Notes under the pieces: generated by a model
The model's database searches: none
Told to the model about the DNA's origin: nothing
What the model saw: only the letters and a program-made list of their open reading frames with translations
Shown: one piece after another, positions 48,018-57,030 of the stretch
Layout: every line of letters starts with the position of its first letter
How positions within the stretch are numbered: position 1 is the first letter of the stretch
Translations under genes and position numbers: made by a program
Source of the DNA: Georgenia daeguensis
GTDB lineage: Bacteria > Actinomycetota > Actinomycetes > Actinomycetales > Actinomycetaceae
Length of the DNA: 64,000 nt
Reading direction: 5' to 3'
NCBI RefSeq assembly: GCF_039537705.1
Contig: NZ_BAABBA010000014.1
Coordinates: forward strand, 1-64,000

Positions 48018-49505
48018 TCACGCGCGACGGGCACCGGCCGGGTCTGGCCCGAGAGCGCCGATCCGGGCGTGCAGCTCCACCTCGGTGCCCCCCTCCGGCC
48101 GGCGGTGCCACGCGATCGCCCCGCGCAGCTCACCCGTCACGAGCGTCTTGACGATCTGCGTGCCCAGCCCGCTGAGCACGCGGCCGTCGTCGATACCCGC
48201 CCCGTCGTCGCACACCCGCACCTCGAGGTCGGACCCCGTGCGCCTGGCGCTGACGGAGACCGTGCCCGACCGGCCGGCGAGCCCGTGCTCGACCGCGTTG
48301 GAGACGAGCTCGGTAAGAACGACCGCCAGCGACGTCGCCGCCTCCGCACCGACCGCGCCGAACGTGCCCTCGACGACCGTGCTCACCGAGGAGTCCGGCG
48401 AGGCGACGTCCCCGGCCAGCCGCAGCACCCGGCCGAAGACTTCGTCGAAGTCGACCACCTCGTCGATGTTCTGCGACAGCGTCTCGTGCACCAGCGCGAT
48501 CGTGGAGACCCGTCGCTCCGCCTCGTCCAGGGCCGCCTTCGTCTCAGGGTTCGCGCTGCGCCGGGCCTGCAGGCGCAGCAGCGCCGAGACGGTCTGCAGG
48601 TTGTTCTTCACCCGGTGGTGGATCTCGCGGATGGTCGCGTCCTTGGTGATGAGCTCGCGCTCCCGGCGGCGCACCTCCGAGACGTCGCGGCACAGCAGCA
48701 GCGCGCCCCGGCGCTCGCCGCCGTCGGTGAGCGGGACGGCCCGCAGCGACAGCGTGACCCCGCGCGACTCGATCTCCGTGCGCCACGCGGCCCGTCCCAT
48801 CACGACGACGGCCATCGTCTCCTCGACCGGCGTGTGGTCCTCGATGAGCTCGGTGACCACCTCGGCCAGGACCTGCCCCTTGAGCTCGCCGATGACCCCG
48901 AGCCGGTGGAAGTTGCTCAGGGCGTTGGGGCTGGCGTAGACGACCCGGCCCTCCGGGTCGAGCCGGACGAGGCCGTCACCGACGCGTGGTGCCCCGCGCC
49001 GGGAGCTCGTGGGCGCCCCCTCCTGAGGGAACTCCCCCCGGCTGATCATCCCGCACAGCACGTCGGCGATCTCGATGTAGGACACGTCGAGGCGGGACGG
49101 CACGCGGGAGGTGGGCAGGGCGACCTCCCTCGTCAGCACCCCGAGGACGCGGTCCTCGTGCACCACCGGGAGCACCACCTCGCGCATCGCGTCCGCTCCC
49201 TGCCCGTGGGGGTCGGCCCGCACGTGGATGCCTCGGTCGAGGATCGTCTGGCGCATGAGGTCGCGGCGCACCTGCGAGGGACGCTGACCGACGATGTCCT
49301 CGTAGTGGACCGTGGCGGCCGTCGAGGGCCGGCAGTGGGCGGCGACGATGAAGTCGTCGTCGTCCGTGGGCAGCCACAGCACGAGGTCGGCGAACGCGAG
49401 GTCGGCGACGACCTGCCAGTCCCCGACGAGCTGGTGGAGCCACTCGGCGTCCCGCTCCTGGATGGCTCCGGACTGGGCGATCATGTTGGCGAGCGTGGTG
49501 GGCAC
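48018..49505 (-). CDS. pdtaS: sensor histidine kinase, PdtaS-like
   Basis: A 495-residue soluble kinase matching the plan of mycobacterial PdtaS: an N-terminal GAF-like domain (LADLAFADLVLWLP...VLGVLTREVALP), a PAS domain (GDGLVRLDPEGRVVYASPNALSNFHRLG), then a HisKA_2 histidine kinase (TKDATIREIHHRVKNNLQTVSALLRLQARR) with an ATPase end (LTELVSNAVEHGL). PdtaS signals to the antiterminator PdtaR, which is not in this window. The GTG at 49505 lies 6 nt after TACGCT, so I chose it over the GTG just before it. Confidence 0.9.
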   Translation of the reverse strand: MPTTLANMIAQSGAIQERDAEWLHQLVGDWQVVADLAFADLVLWLPTDDDDFIVAAHCRPSTAATVHYEDIVGQRPSQVRRDLMRQTILDRGIHVRADPHGQGADAMREVVLPVVHEDRVLGVLTREVALPTSRVPSRLDVSYIEIADVLCGMISRGEFPQEGAPTSSRRGAPRVGDGLVRLDPEGRVVYASPNALSNFHRLGVIGELKGQVLAEVVTELIEDHTPVEETMAVVVMGRAAWRTEIESRGVTLSLRAVPLTDGGERRGALLLCRDVSEVRRRERELITKDATIREIHHRVKNNLQTVSALLRLQARRSANPETKAALDEAERRVSTIALVHETLSQNIDEVVDFDEVFGRVLRLAGDVASPDSSVSTVVEGTFGAVGAEAATSLAVVLTELVSNAVEHGLAGRSGTVSVSARRTGSDLEVRVCDDGAGIDDGRVLSGLGTQIVKTLVTGELRGAIAWHRRPEGGTEVELHARIGALGPDPAGARRA

Positions 49506-49634
49506 CACCCCAGCGTAGGGGCTGGTAGGTGACGGCCCGGTCCACGGGGGCGACCTGCCGGTCCGCACGGTGCCGGTTACGCTGAGCCGGCCAGTCCGCT
49601 CGCCCTGGGCGCCTGCGCCCGAGAAGGAGTTGCC

Positions 49635-50132
49635 GTGCACTTCGCCGCCACCATCGCCTACCCCGCCGACGTCGAGACGGTCGCCGCCATGCTGGCGAGC
49701 CGGGAGTTCGTCGAGCGCAAGATGGCTGCGGCGGGCGCCCTGGAGACGGACTGCGAGATCATCCGCGACGGCCAGGCGTTCACCGTCACGACCCGGGCGA
49801 AGATGCCCACGACGGCCGTGCCGGCGTCGTTCCGCTCCCTCGTCGGGGACTCGCTCGACGTGCGTCTCGTCGAGGCGTGGGAGCCACCCGCCGCGGACGG
49901 CACCCGCACCTCGACGCTCGCGCTGGACATCCATGGGGTGCCGGTCCGGGTCGCGGGCAGCCAGCGGCTCGCGCCGACGGCAGCCGGCTGCGAGGAGACC
50001 TACGACGGCGAGGTGACGGCGTCCGTCCCGCTGTTCGGCAGGCCGATCGAGCAGGCGGCCGTCGACACCGTGGACCAGGTGGTCGACGTGGAGCGACGGC
50101 TCGGGCTCGAGCACCTGACGGCCCAGCGCTGA
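49635..50132 (+). CDS. DUF2505 family protein
   Basis: A 165-residue protein resembling the START/SRPBCC-like DUF2505 family of actinobacteria: MHFAATIAYPADVETVAAML at the start and PLFGRPIEQAAVDTVDQVVDVERR at the end. The fold suggests binding of a hydrophobic ligand, but no function is known. GTG start with GAAGGAG upstream. Monocistronic. Confidence 0.75.
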   Translation: MHFAATIAYPADVETVAAMLASREFVERKMAAAGALETDCEIIRDGQAFTVTTRAKMPTTAVPASFRSLVGDSLDVRLVEAWEPPAADGTRTSTLALDIHGVPVRVAGSQRLAPTAAGCEETYDGEVTASVPLFGRPIEQAAVDTVDQVVDVERRLGLEHLTAQR

Positions 50133-50190
50133 GGATTGAGCGTCCGTCGCCCTGCCGTCGGTGGGCCGGACGGTCGCCCCGTCAGAGGCG

Positions 50191-50212
50191 CCTGGCTCGC
50201 CGTTGAGCCAGG
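50191..50212. terminator. terminator between DUF2505 gene and zwf
   Basis: The arms CCTGGCTC and GAGCCAGG form a perfect 8-bp stem with the loop GCCGTT. It lies between convergent genes. Confidence 0.6.
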
Positions 50213-50331
50213 TGCGGCCCTACCGTACCGGATCGTGATCTGCGCCACGCACACCTCTCGGCCGCGCCCCGGTTGAATGCCCCAGGACCCACCGGTGCGG
50301 GCCGGCGAGCCGGCTACCCAGGGTCTACCGG

Positions 50332-51768
50332 CTACTCCCCCAGCATCCACCGGTGCGGCGCGGCGAGGCGGCGGGCCTCCTCGGGTCCCCACGAGCCGGG
50401 CTCGTACGGGACGGGGTCGGGCCGCTCGGGGCCCTGCAGAGGGGCGAACGCCGCGAACGCGGCCCGCAACCCTTCCGCCGTCGTGTAGAGCGAGCGGTCC
50501 CCGATGAGGGCGTCGTGGATGAGCGACGCGTACGGCGAGATGGGGTCGCCGCCGGGCACGTCGTCGAGCTCGAGCACGGCCTTGCCGGAGGAGTAGCTCA
50601 GATCGGGCCCGGGAGTCTTCACCGTGATCCCGAGCTGGATCTCGCCGTCGCCGCTGAAGCAGATCTCGATGGTGTTCGGGGCGTCGAGCTTGTCGGCCAG
50701 CGGCCCGAAGGGTGGTTTGAGGACCAGCGTGATCCGCTGGGTCTTGCGCGCCATGCGCTTGCCCGTGCGCAGCAGGAACGGCACGCCGCGCCAGCGCTCC
50801 GTGTCCACCCAGAGCCGGACGGCGGCGAACGTGTCCTGCGTCGAGTCCGGCGCGGCCCCCTCGATGTCCCGGTACCCCTCGAACTGGCCGAGGACGACGT
50901 CCTCCACCGGGTTCAGCGGCCGGAAGGCCCGCAGCACCGCCTCCCGGGCGGCGATGACCGACGCGGGGTCGCGCAGGTCCGTCGGCGGCTCCATCGCCAC
51001 CTGCCCGGCCACCTGGAACAGGTGGGTGACGATCATGTCGAGCGCCGCGCCCGTGGCCTCGTAGAACGCGATGCGGTTCGCGACGTCGAGGTCCTCGGGC
51101 ACGTCGATCTGGACCTGGTCGACGCTCGCGCGTGACCACTCCGAGCCGAAGAGCTGGTTGGCGAAGCGCAGGACGTAGATGGTCTGCACGCCCTCCTTGC
51201 CCAGGAAGTGGTCGATCCGGAAGATCTGCTCCTCGTCCAGGACCTCCTTGACGGCGGCGTCGAGCTCCTCGAAGGACTCCAGCGACGTGCCGTACGGCTT
51301 CTCGAAGACGACCCGGGCACCGTCCGCGAGCCCGTGCGCGCCGAGCCCGCGGGCGATGGGGGTGAACGCGACCGGCGGCACGGCGAGGAAGTGCAGCACC
51401 AGCGGCTCGCCACCGCTCTCCGCCACCAGCTCCTCGCGGACCTCCGCCAGCGTGCGCGGCAGGTTCCCCGGGTCCTCGGCGCTGAAGGTCCCGCCGCAGT
51501 ACCGGAGCGAGGACCGAACGGTCTCCCAGTCGGCCGGCCTGCCGGTGCCGGAGCCGTCGAGCGACGCGGCCACGCGGTCGCGGAACCCCTCGTCGTCGAG
51601 CTGGTCCGCCGCGCACCCGATCAGGCGCCAGTGGGCGGGCATCAAGCCACGGGAGTGCACCTCGTGGATGGCGGGAAGGACCATGCGTCCGGCGAGGTCG
51701 CCGGTGGCGCCGAAGAGGACGATGACCACGGAGTCCGGCAGGGAGTGCCGTTCTGTCGGAGCGTTCAC
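50332..51768 (-). CDS. zwf: glucose-6-phosphate dehydrogenase
   Basis: A 478-residue G6PDH. The nucleotide-binding GATGDLAGRMVLPAI is near residue 19 and the active-site RIDHFLGKE, with catalytic His, near residue 190. It makes 6-phosphogluconolactone and reduced cofactor. It is not in the usual tal-zwf-opcA cluster here, so it may be an additional copy; the rest of the genome would tell. The GTG lies 6 nt after TAGGTT (leaderless). Confidence 0.92.
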   Translation of the reverse strand: MNAPTERHSLPDSVVIVLFGATGDLAGRMVLPAIHEVHSRGLMPAHWRLIGCAADQLDDEGFRDRVAASLDGSGTGRPADWETVRSSLRYCGGTFSAEDPGNLPRTLAEVREELVAESGGEPLVLHFLAVPPVAFTPIARGLGAHGLADGARVVFEKPYGTSLESFEELDAAVKEVLDEEQIFRIDHFLGKEGVQTIYVLRFANQLFGSEWSRASVDQVQIDVPEDLDVANRIAFYEATGAALDMIVTHLFQVAGQVAMEPPTDLRDPASVIAAREAVLRAFRPLNPVEDVVLGQFEGYRDIEGAAPDSTQDTFAAVRLWVDTERWRGVPFLLRTGKRMARKTQRITLVLKPPFGPLADKLDAPNTIEICFSGDGEIQLGITVKTPGPDLSYSSGKAVLELDDVPGGDPISPYASLIHDALIGDRSLYTTAEGLRAAFAAFAPLQGPERPDPVPYEPGSWGPEEARRLAAPHRWMLGE

Positions 51769-51875
51769 GCCGACAACCTACGCCGACGCGCAGCGCAGCC
51801 CGCGTCACCTCTCGGCGGCGCGGCGCCGGCGCACGCGGCAGGCATCCGGCTCGGTGGCGTGCCACGATCGTGCCT

Positions 51876-52343
51876 ATGAGCGATGTCGAGCTGGACACCA
51901 CCACCTCCCCGGAGACCGTCGAGGACCCACCCACCCGGGCGCTGTGGGCCGAGCGCACCGGCACCCGCGCCTACACGGGGCACAATGCCCGCGGCGCGCA
52001 GGTGCTCGTCGGCGACGGCGAGGGTCAGTTCACGCCGGGCGAGCTGCTGCAGCTCGCGCTGGCAACCTGCAGCGGCCTCTCGGCCGACCACCGCCTCTCG
52101 CACGCCCTCGGTGCCGACTTCGCCGCCGTCATCGGCGTCGCGAACGAGAAGAACCAGGACGAGAACCGGTACGAGTCGCTGACGGTCGAGATCGTCACCG
52201 ATCTCTCGGGCCTGGACGAGGGCACCCGCACGCGGACGCTGGAGCGGGCCGAGATGGCCATCGAGCGGCACTGCACCGTGGGGCGCACGCTCGACGCCGG
52301 CGCGCCGCACACCATCATCTTCACGGACGAGGTGGCCGGATGA
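51876..52343 (+). CDS. OsmC/Ohr family protein
   Basis: A 155-residue OsmC-like hydroperoxide reductase. The two redox Cys residues are in LATCSGLSADH (about 65) and IERHCTVGRTL (about 130), and the early Arg lies in ERTGTRAYTGHN. Members reduce organic hydroperoxides with thiols. First of three overlapping genes with the EcsC-like and aldo-keto reductase genes. The ATG is 7 nt after a weak -10 box CACGAT. Confidence 0.85.
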   Translation: MSDVELDTTTSPETVEDPPTRALWAERTGTRAYTGHNARGAQVLVGDGEGQFTPGELLQLALATCSGLSADHRLSHALGADFAAVIGVANEKNQDENRYESLTVEIVTDLSGLDEGTRTRTLERAEMAIERHCTVGRTLDAGAPHTIIFTDEVAG

Positions 52344-53071
52344 GCGCGCGCAACAGTACGGCGGTCTCCGTGCGGGACGGCCAGGACGTGCGAAGCACCC
52401 ACGGCTCAGGCGGCTCGGCGGGGCGGCGCAACCCCGCCGAGCGGCTGCTGGACCTCGCGGTCCGGCGTGCGTCCCGGGCGGACGAGAACGTGGCCGAGCT
52501 GCGTCGCGAGCACCCGGACCTCAGCCCCGCCGAGCTCGTCGCGCTCCTGGAGAAGCGCTACCTGCGCCGTGCCTCCCGCCTCGGAGGAGCTGTGGGCGCC
52601 ACCGCCGCGGTCCCGGGCGTCGGCACGGTCACCGCTCTCGGCCTCACCACGGTCCAGACGGTCGCGTTCCTCTCCGCCTCGGCCAACCACGTCATGGGCC
52701 TCGCCTCGATCCACGGGGTGAAGGTGGATGACGTCGAGCGACGCCGCTCCCTCCTCCTCGCCGCCATGCTCGGCGAGGAGGGCGCCGAGGCGATGTCGGA
52801 GCAGCTCGGCCTCGGCACCCTCTACTGGGCCAAGGCGGCGATCACCAAGCTCCCGCTCGGCACCGTCCGCGCCGTGAACAAGGCGATCACCCACCGGCTC
52901 CTGCGGTGGGGAGCCGCCCGCGGCGGGGCGCTAGCGCTCGGGCGTCTCGCACCCTTCGGGGTCGGCGCGCTGATCGGCTACGCCGGCACCCGTGCCATGG
53001 CGAAGAACGTCGTCGAAGGGACGCAGGCGCTGTTCGGGCCGGCCCCGGCCGCCTTCCCGGACGCCCGATGA
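52340..53071 (+). CDS. EcsC-like protein of unknown function
   Basis: A 243-residue protein with a basic N-terminus and a glycine/alanine-rich hydrophobic stretch (LGGAVGATAAVPGVGTVTALGL, about residues 80-101). A second hydrophobic segment lies near the C-terminus (GALALGRLAPFGVGALIGYAG). The layout is like EcsC-family proteins. Function unknown. It overlaps OsmC by ATGA and the aldo-keto reductase by 4 nt, so it is tied to a peroxide/aldehyde detoxification operon. Confidence 0.6.
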   Translation: MSARNSTAVSVRDGQDVRSTHGSGGSAGRRNPAERLLDLAVRRASRADENVAELRREHPDLSPAELVALLEKRYLRRASRLGGAVGATAAVPGVGTVTALGLTTVQTVAFLSASANHVMGLASIHGVKVDDVERRRSLLLAAMLGEEGAEAMSEQLGLGTLYWAKAAITKLPLGTVRAVNKAITHRLLRWGAARGGALALGRLAPFGVGALIGYAGTRAMAKNVVEGTQALFGPAPAAFPDAR

Positions 53072-53862
53072 CGGCCGTCACCGTACCTACCGTGCCGCTG
53101 GCGACGGCGGACGGCACCGTCCCCGTCCCCCTGCTCGGGCTCGGCACCTGGCAGGCCCGCGGCGACGAGGCGTACCGGACGGTGCGGTCGGCGCTGGACC
53201 TCGGCTACCGCCATCTCGACACCGCCACGATGTACGGCAACGAGGTCGAGATCGGACGCGCTGTCGCCGACTCCGGCGTGGACCGTGCCGAGCTCTTCGT
53301 CACCACGAAGTGCCCGCCCGACCGGCTCGGGCAGGAGGACGAGACCCTCGAACGGTCGCTGCGCGATCTCCGGCTGGATCACGTCGACCTCTGGCTCGTG
53401 CACTGGCCGCCGCACGGCGAGCACGGCAGCGTACGGATGTGGGAGCGGTTCCTCGTCGCCCGCGACCGCGGTCGGGCAACCGCCGTCGGCGTCTCCAACT
53501 ACTCCCCGGCCCTCATCGACGAGCTCGTCAGCGCCACGGGCGCCGGTCCGGCGATCGACCAGATCCCGTGGAGCCCGGCCGACCACGACCCGACGCTGGT
53601 CGAGGAGCTGCGCGCACGGGGTGTCGTTCTCGAGGGGTACAGCCCGTTCAAGCGCACGGACCTCGACCACCCGACCCTCGTCGGGGTCGCACAGGCGCAC
53701 GGCGCCACAACGGCGCAGGTGGTGCTCGCCTGGCACCTGAAGCACGGCTTCGTGGTCATCCCCAAGTCCGTGCGGACCGAGAGGCTCAGGTCGAACCTCG
53801 ATGCCGTCGAGCTCGACCTGGCCGAGGACGAGATCGCAGCGATCGACGCCCTCGGGTCCTGA
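53068..53862 (+). CDS. aldo/keto reductase
   Basis: A 264-residue TIM-barrel aldo/keto reductase with all four catalytic residues: Asp51 and Tyr56 (HLDTATMYGNE), Lys81 (VTTKCP) and His112 (LVHWPP). The NADPH-binding end IPKSVRTERLRSN is present. It resembles 2,5-diketo-gluconate reductase-type enzymes that reduce aldehydes. Last gene of the OsmC operon. Confidence 0.92.
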   Translation: MTAVTVPTVPLATADGTVPVPLLGLGTWQARGDEAYRTVRSALDLGYRHLDTATMYGNEVEIGRAVADSGVDRAELFVTTKCPPDRLGQEDETLERSLRDLRLDHVDLWLVHWPPHGEHGSVRMWERFLVARDRGRATAVGVSNYSPALIDELVSATGAGPAIDQIPWSPADHDPTLVEELRARGVVLEGYSPFKRTDLDHPTLVGVAQAHGATTAQVVLAWHLKHGFVVIPKSVRTERLRSNLDAVELDLAEDEIAAIDALGS

Positions 53863-53895
53863 CGTCACGGAGGCGCACGCCCGGCTGTCACCGGC

Positions 53896-54432
53896 TCAGG
53901 CCGCGGCCTCACGGCCGTCCGCGGCCGCCTGTCGGGCCGGCGTCGGGCCGGCCCTCAGGTGTGCGTCGATGCGTTCGGCCCACTCCCTCACCGCTGCGGG
54001 GTCCCTGAAGTCCCCCTCGGGCGCGTGCGCCGCGCGCACCATGAGTCGCTCGCTGTACATCAGCTTGTGCAGGTCGAGCGCACCGGGGAACGTGCGATGC
54101 TCGATCGCCCCGGTCGCCGCGACGAGGCTGGCGACGTCGGGCTCCTCGTGCGGCACCGGCGGGTCGCCGAGCGGGCCGGAGGAGAAGAGCCAGACAGGTC
54201 GCAGGCGCAGGTCCGGCCCGAGCCGGACGACCGCGTCACGCGCCGTCTTGAGCCACATGCCGGCGTACACGGCGCTGCCGAGGATCACAGCCTCGATCCC
54301 GTGCAGGTCCTCGACCTCCTCGGGCGGCCGGAGGTCACCCTCGTGGCCGCGGGCGGCGAGCCGTTCCGCGAGCAGCGCGGCGATCTCGGCCGTCGCACCG
54401 TGGCGGCTTGCCGCTGTCACAAGAATCTTCAT
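53896..54432 (-). CDS. flavodoxin-like protein (HemG/protoporphyrinogen oxidase type)
   Basis: A 178-residue flavodoxin domain. The FMN phosphate loop TAASRHGATAEIAALLAERL is at residues 6-25, then AVILGSAVYAGMWLKTARD and WLFSSGPLGDPP, all typical of the HemG/flavodoxin_5 group. Substrate unknown. The chosen ATG leaves a normal first strand (MKILVTAAS). Convergent with the aldo/keto reductase gene. Confidence 0.85.
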   Translation of the reverse strand: MKILVTAASRHGATAEIAALLAERLAARGHEGDLRPPEEVEDLHGIEAVILGSAVYAGMWLKTARDAVVRLGPDLRLRPVWLFSSGPLGDPPVPHEEPDVASLVAATGAIEHRTFPGALDLHKLMYSERLMVRAAHAPEGDFRDPAAVREWAERIDAHLRAGPTPARQAAADGREAAA

Positions 54433-54685
54433 GGCGACTCCCTCGACGTGCCAAGGATGCGGCATGCGGAGGTCAAAAGCCAGACCTCTTGGTCCCTTGC
54501 GCGGGCCTCCTGGCGCCCTCCGGCCGGCGGTGGGCACGGGCGCCGGCGTTGCGGGCCGGGCCCACACGGGAGCCGCACGGGGCAGCCACGCTTCACCGTC
54601 GTCCCGGCAGTGCCGCGGAACTCCGAGCACGCGCCACCCGGCGGCACGCGACGGGCGCGACGCCGTGACCTGCGCTGATGTTGAG

Positions 54686-54706
54686 GTTGAGCGTCCACCG
54701 CTCAAC
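54686..54706 (+). promoter_or_regulatory. HAIR-like element (HspR site) upstream of hsp20
   Basis: GTTGAGCG-N5-CGCTCAAC is a perfect 8-bp inverted repeat. Its TTGAG-N9-CTCAA core is exactly the spacing of the HspR box CTTGAGT-N7-ACTCAAG. It lies 22 nt before the CIRCE box. Confidence 0.6.
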
Positions 54707-54728
54707 TTTTCGCCGTGAGCGATAGCGC

Positions 54729-54755
54729 TTAGCACTCGCGATGGTCGAGTGCTAA
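54729..54755 (+). promoter_or_regulatory. CIRCE element (HrcA operator)
   Basis: TTAGCACTC-N9-GAGTGCTAA, a perfect match to the HrcA operator. It lies 73 nt before the hsp20 start. Confidence 0.95.
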
Positions 54756-54828
54756 AAATGAAGCACCGGCCGGGAGCTCGGTCGGTTGGTCCGGACCGTC
54801 CGGGCCGACACTCATGGAGGCTGATCCC

Positions 54829-55275
54829 ATGGCTACCCGCTACGACCCGTTCCGCGACATGGACCGCTGGCTCACCAACGCGATGCGCCAGGTTCCTTCC
54901 TCGCCCGGCATGCCCCTCGACCTCTTCCGCCAGGGTGAGAACTTCATCGCCCGCATGGATCTCCCGGGCGTCGACCCGTCCTCGATCGACATCGACGTCG
55001 AGGACCGCACCCTGACGGTGCGCGCCGAGCGCCGGTCCGACGTCGCAGAGGACGCCCAGTGGCTCTCGCACGAGCGTCCCACCGGCACGTTCGCCCGCCA
55101 GCTCTCCCTCGGCAACGGCCTGGCCCTCGACCGCATCGAGGCTTCCTACGCCGACGGCGTGCTGACCCTGACGATCCCGGTGGCCGAGGAGGCCAAGCCG
55201 CGCAAGATCGAGGTGAGCCACACCGCGAGCCCGAAGCCGGCCGCCGTCGAGCAGAAGGAGAGCGCGTCGGCCTGA
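54829..55275 (+). CDS. hsp20: small heat shock protein Hsp20
   Basis: A 148-residue alpha-crystallin-domain chaperone: PFRDMDRWLTNAM at the start, the domain from RMDLPGVDPSSIDIDVEDRTLTV through SYADGVLTLTIPVAEEAKPRKIEV. It holds unfolded proteins during heat stress. The ATG at 54829 has GGAGG 8 nt upstream; an earlier ATG at 54814 lies before that site. Controlled by a CIRCE and probably a HAIR element. Confidence 0.95.
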   Translation: MATRYDPFRDMDRWLTNAMRQVPSSPGMPLDLFRQGENFIARMDLPGVDPSSIDIDVEDRTLTVRAERRSDVAEDAQWLSHERPTGTFARQLSLGNGLALDRIEASYADGVLTLTIPVAEEAKPRKIEVSHTASPKPAAVEQKESASA

Positions 55276-55293
55276 GCCGCCCGCGTCCGCCCT

Positions 55294-55323
55294 GACGCCC
55301 ACGCCCCGAACGGCGTGGGCGTC
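55294..55323 (+). terminator. terminator after hsp20
   Basis: A perfect 12-bp stem, GACGCCCACGCC against GGCGTGGGCGTC, with the loop CCGAAC, 18 nt after the hsp20 stop. Confidence 0.85.
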
Positions 55324-55393
55324 CTCATGTATGGGGCCCCGCGCCGTTCGTCGCTGCCGCTGCCGCCGCTCTGTTGCCGCCGCTCTACGCTCC

Positions 55394-55463
55394 CGCCACG
55401 CCGCCTCACCCCGCCACGCCGCCTCACCCCGCCACGCCGCCTCGCCCCGCCACGCCGCCTCGG
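55394..55463. repeat. 18-bp x4 tandem repeat upstream of thyA
   Basis: Units CGCCACGCCGCCTCACCC at 55394-55411 and 55412-55429 are identical. The third (55430-55447) has one change and the fourth is partial. The block ends about 40 nt before the thyA -10 box. Confidence 0.9.
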
Positions 55464-55515
55464 TCGGGCGCGTCACCTTTGCCGTCGCCCCGGCCGGGCC
55501 GCCTACGATGCGGGG

Positions 55516-56382
55516 GTGACGTCCTCCCCCGCCGCCCCGTCCGTCCGCGAGCCGCAGGAGAGCACCCCTGGCGCGGGCGCTCGCGCGGTCAGCACCGCCT
55601 ACGAAGATCTGCTCCGCCACGTCCTGGAGCACGGCACTCCCAAGAGCGACCGCACCGGGACCGGCACGCGGAGCATCTTCGGCCACCAGATGCGCTTCGA
55701 CCTCGGCGAGGGCTTCCCACTGGTCACGACCAAGCGCGTGCATCTGCACTCGGTGGTCGGCGAGCTGCTGTGGTTCCTGCGCGGGGACTCCAACGTGCGG
55801 TGGCTGCAGGAGAACGGGATCCGGATCTGGAACGAGTGGGCCGCGGAGGACGGCGAGCTCGGCCCGGTCTACGGCGTCCAGTGGCGCTCCTGGCCGACGC
55901 CCGACGGCGGCCACATCGACCAGCTCCAGCAGGTGCTCGACACTCTGCGCACCAACCCCGACTCGCGCCGCATCATCGTCTCGGCCTGGAACGTGGCGGA
56001 CCTGGACAAGATGGCGCTGATGCCGTGCCACGCGTTCTTCCAGTTCTACGTCGCCGACGGCAAGCTTTCCTGCCAGCTCTACCAGCGCAGCGCCGACCTC
56101 TTCCTCGGCGTGCCGTTCAACATCGCCTCCTACGCGCTGCTCACCCACATGGTCGCCCAGCAGACCGGCCTCGAGGTCGGCGACTTCGTGTGGACCGGCG
56201 GGGACTGCCACATCTACGACAACCACGTCGAGCAGGTCCGCGAGCAGCTCGCCCGCACCCCCTACCCGTTCCCGACCCTGCAGCTCCGCCGGGCGCCGTC
56301 CCTCTTCGAGTACGGCTTCGACGACGTCGAGGTGCTCGGCTACCAGCACCACCCGGCCATCAAGGCCCCGGTCGCCGTCTAG
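55516..56382 (+). CDS. thyA: thymidylate synthase
   Basis: A 288-residue ThyA that methylates dUMP using methylenetetrahydrofolate. The catalytic Cys171 is in LMPCHAFFQFYV. Other landmarks are DRTGTGTRSIFGHQMRFDL and RSADLFLGVPFNIASYALL. Residues 1-25 are an extra N-terminal stretch. GTG start lies 6 nt after TACGAT, so the mRNA is probably leaderless. It overlaps dfrA by one base (TAGTG), the classic thyA-dfrA pair. Confidence 0.95.
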   Translation: MTSSPAAPSVREPQESTPGAGARAVSTAYEDLLRHVLEHGTPKSDRTGTGTRSIFGHQMRFDLGEGFPLVTTKRVHLHSVVGELLWFLRGDSNVRWLQENGIRIWNEWAAEDGELGPVYGVQWRSWPTPDGGHIDQLQQVLDTLRTNPDSRRIIVSAWNVADLDKMALMPCHAFFQFYVADGKLSCQLYQRSADLFLGVPFNIASYALLTHMVAQQTGLEVGDFVWTGGDCHIYDNHVEQVREQLARTPYPFPTLQLRRAPSLFEYGFDDVEVLGYQHHPAIKAPVAV

Positions 56383-56879
56383 TGCTCGGCCTCATCTGGG
56401 CCCAGGCCCACGACCGCGTCATCGGCGCACGCGGCACGATGCCGTGGCACCTCCCGGAGGACCTCCGGCACTTCCGCACCACCACCTCGGGGGCGACGGT
56501 CGTCATGGGGCGGGCGACGTGGGAGTCGCTCGACCCGCGGTACCGTCCCCTGCTTGGGCGCCGGAACATCGTCCTGTCGCGACGTCCGGGCTTCGTCGCC
56601 GAGGGCGCGGAGACCACGACGACACTCGACGACGCGCTCGCCCTCGCGGGCGGCGCGGACGTGTGGGTGATCGGCGGCGGTCAGCTCTACGCCGAGACGA
56701 TCGACCGCGCCGACCGCCTCGAGGTCACCGACATCGACCTCGCCGTCGACGGCGACACCCACGCTCCCGCCGTCGACGACCGGGTGTGGGAGGTCGCGGC
56801 GGCCGACCCCGACCGCGGCTGGCACGTCTCCTCCGGCGGGCTGCGGTACCGCTTCACGACATTCCGTCGCTCGGCCTGA
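56382..56879 (+). CDS. dfrA: dihydrofolate reductase
   Basis: A 165-residue DHFR that regenerates tetrahydrofolate consumed by ThyA. LGLIWAQAHDRVIGARGTMPWHLPEDLRHFR contains the catalytic Asp27, and the later VMGRATWESL and VIGGGQLYAETI are the NADPH site. The GTG start shares its G with the thyA stop TAG, so translation is coupled. Confidence 0.95.
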   Translation: MLGLIWAQAHDRVIGARGTMPWHLPEDLRHFRTTTSGATVVMGRATWESLDPRYRPLLGRRNIVLSRRPGFVAEGAETTTTLDDALALAGGADVWVIGGGQLYAETIDRADRLEVTDIDLAVDGDTHAPAVDDRVWEVAAADPDRGWHVSSGGLRYRFTTFRRSA

Positions 56880-56977
56880 CCGAAGGGACCGTCGTTCCTC
56901 TGCACTGAAGCCTCTCCGGGCGACAGGGACGGTCCGCAGCGCCCCATCCGGGGACGGCTCAGGACATGGGCACGACA

Positions 56978-57018
56978 AGCGCTGAGCGCGGTACCCGAGG
57001 GGCACCGCGCTCAGCGCT
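56978..57018. terminator. bidirectional terminator between dfrA and VOC gene
   Basis: A perfect 15-bp stem, AGCGCTGAGCGCGGT against ACCGCGCTCAGCGCT, with an 11-nt loop, between convergent genes. Confidence 0.85.
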
Positions 57019-57030
57019 CTCGTGGCCGGC

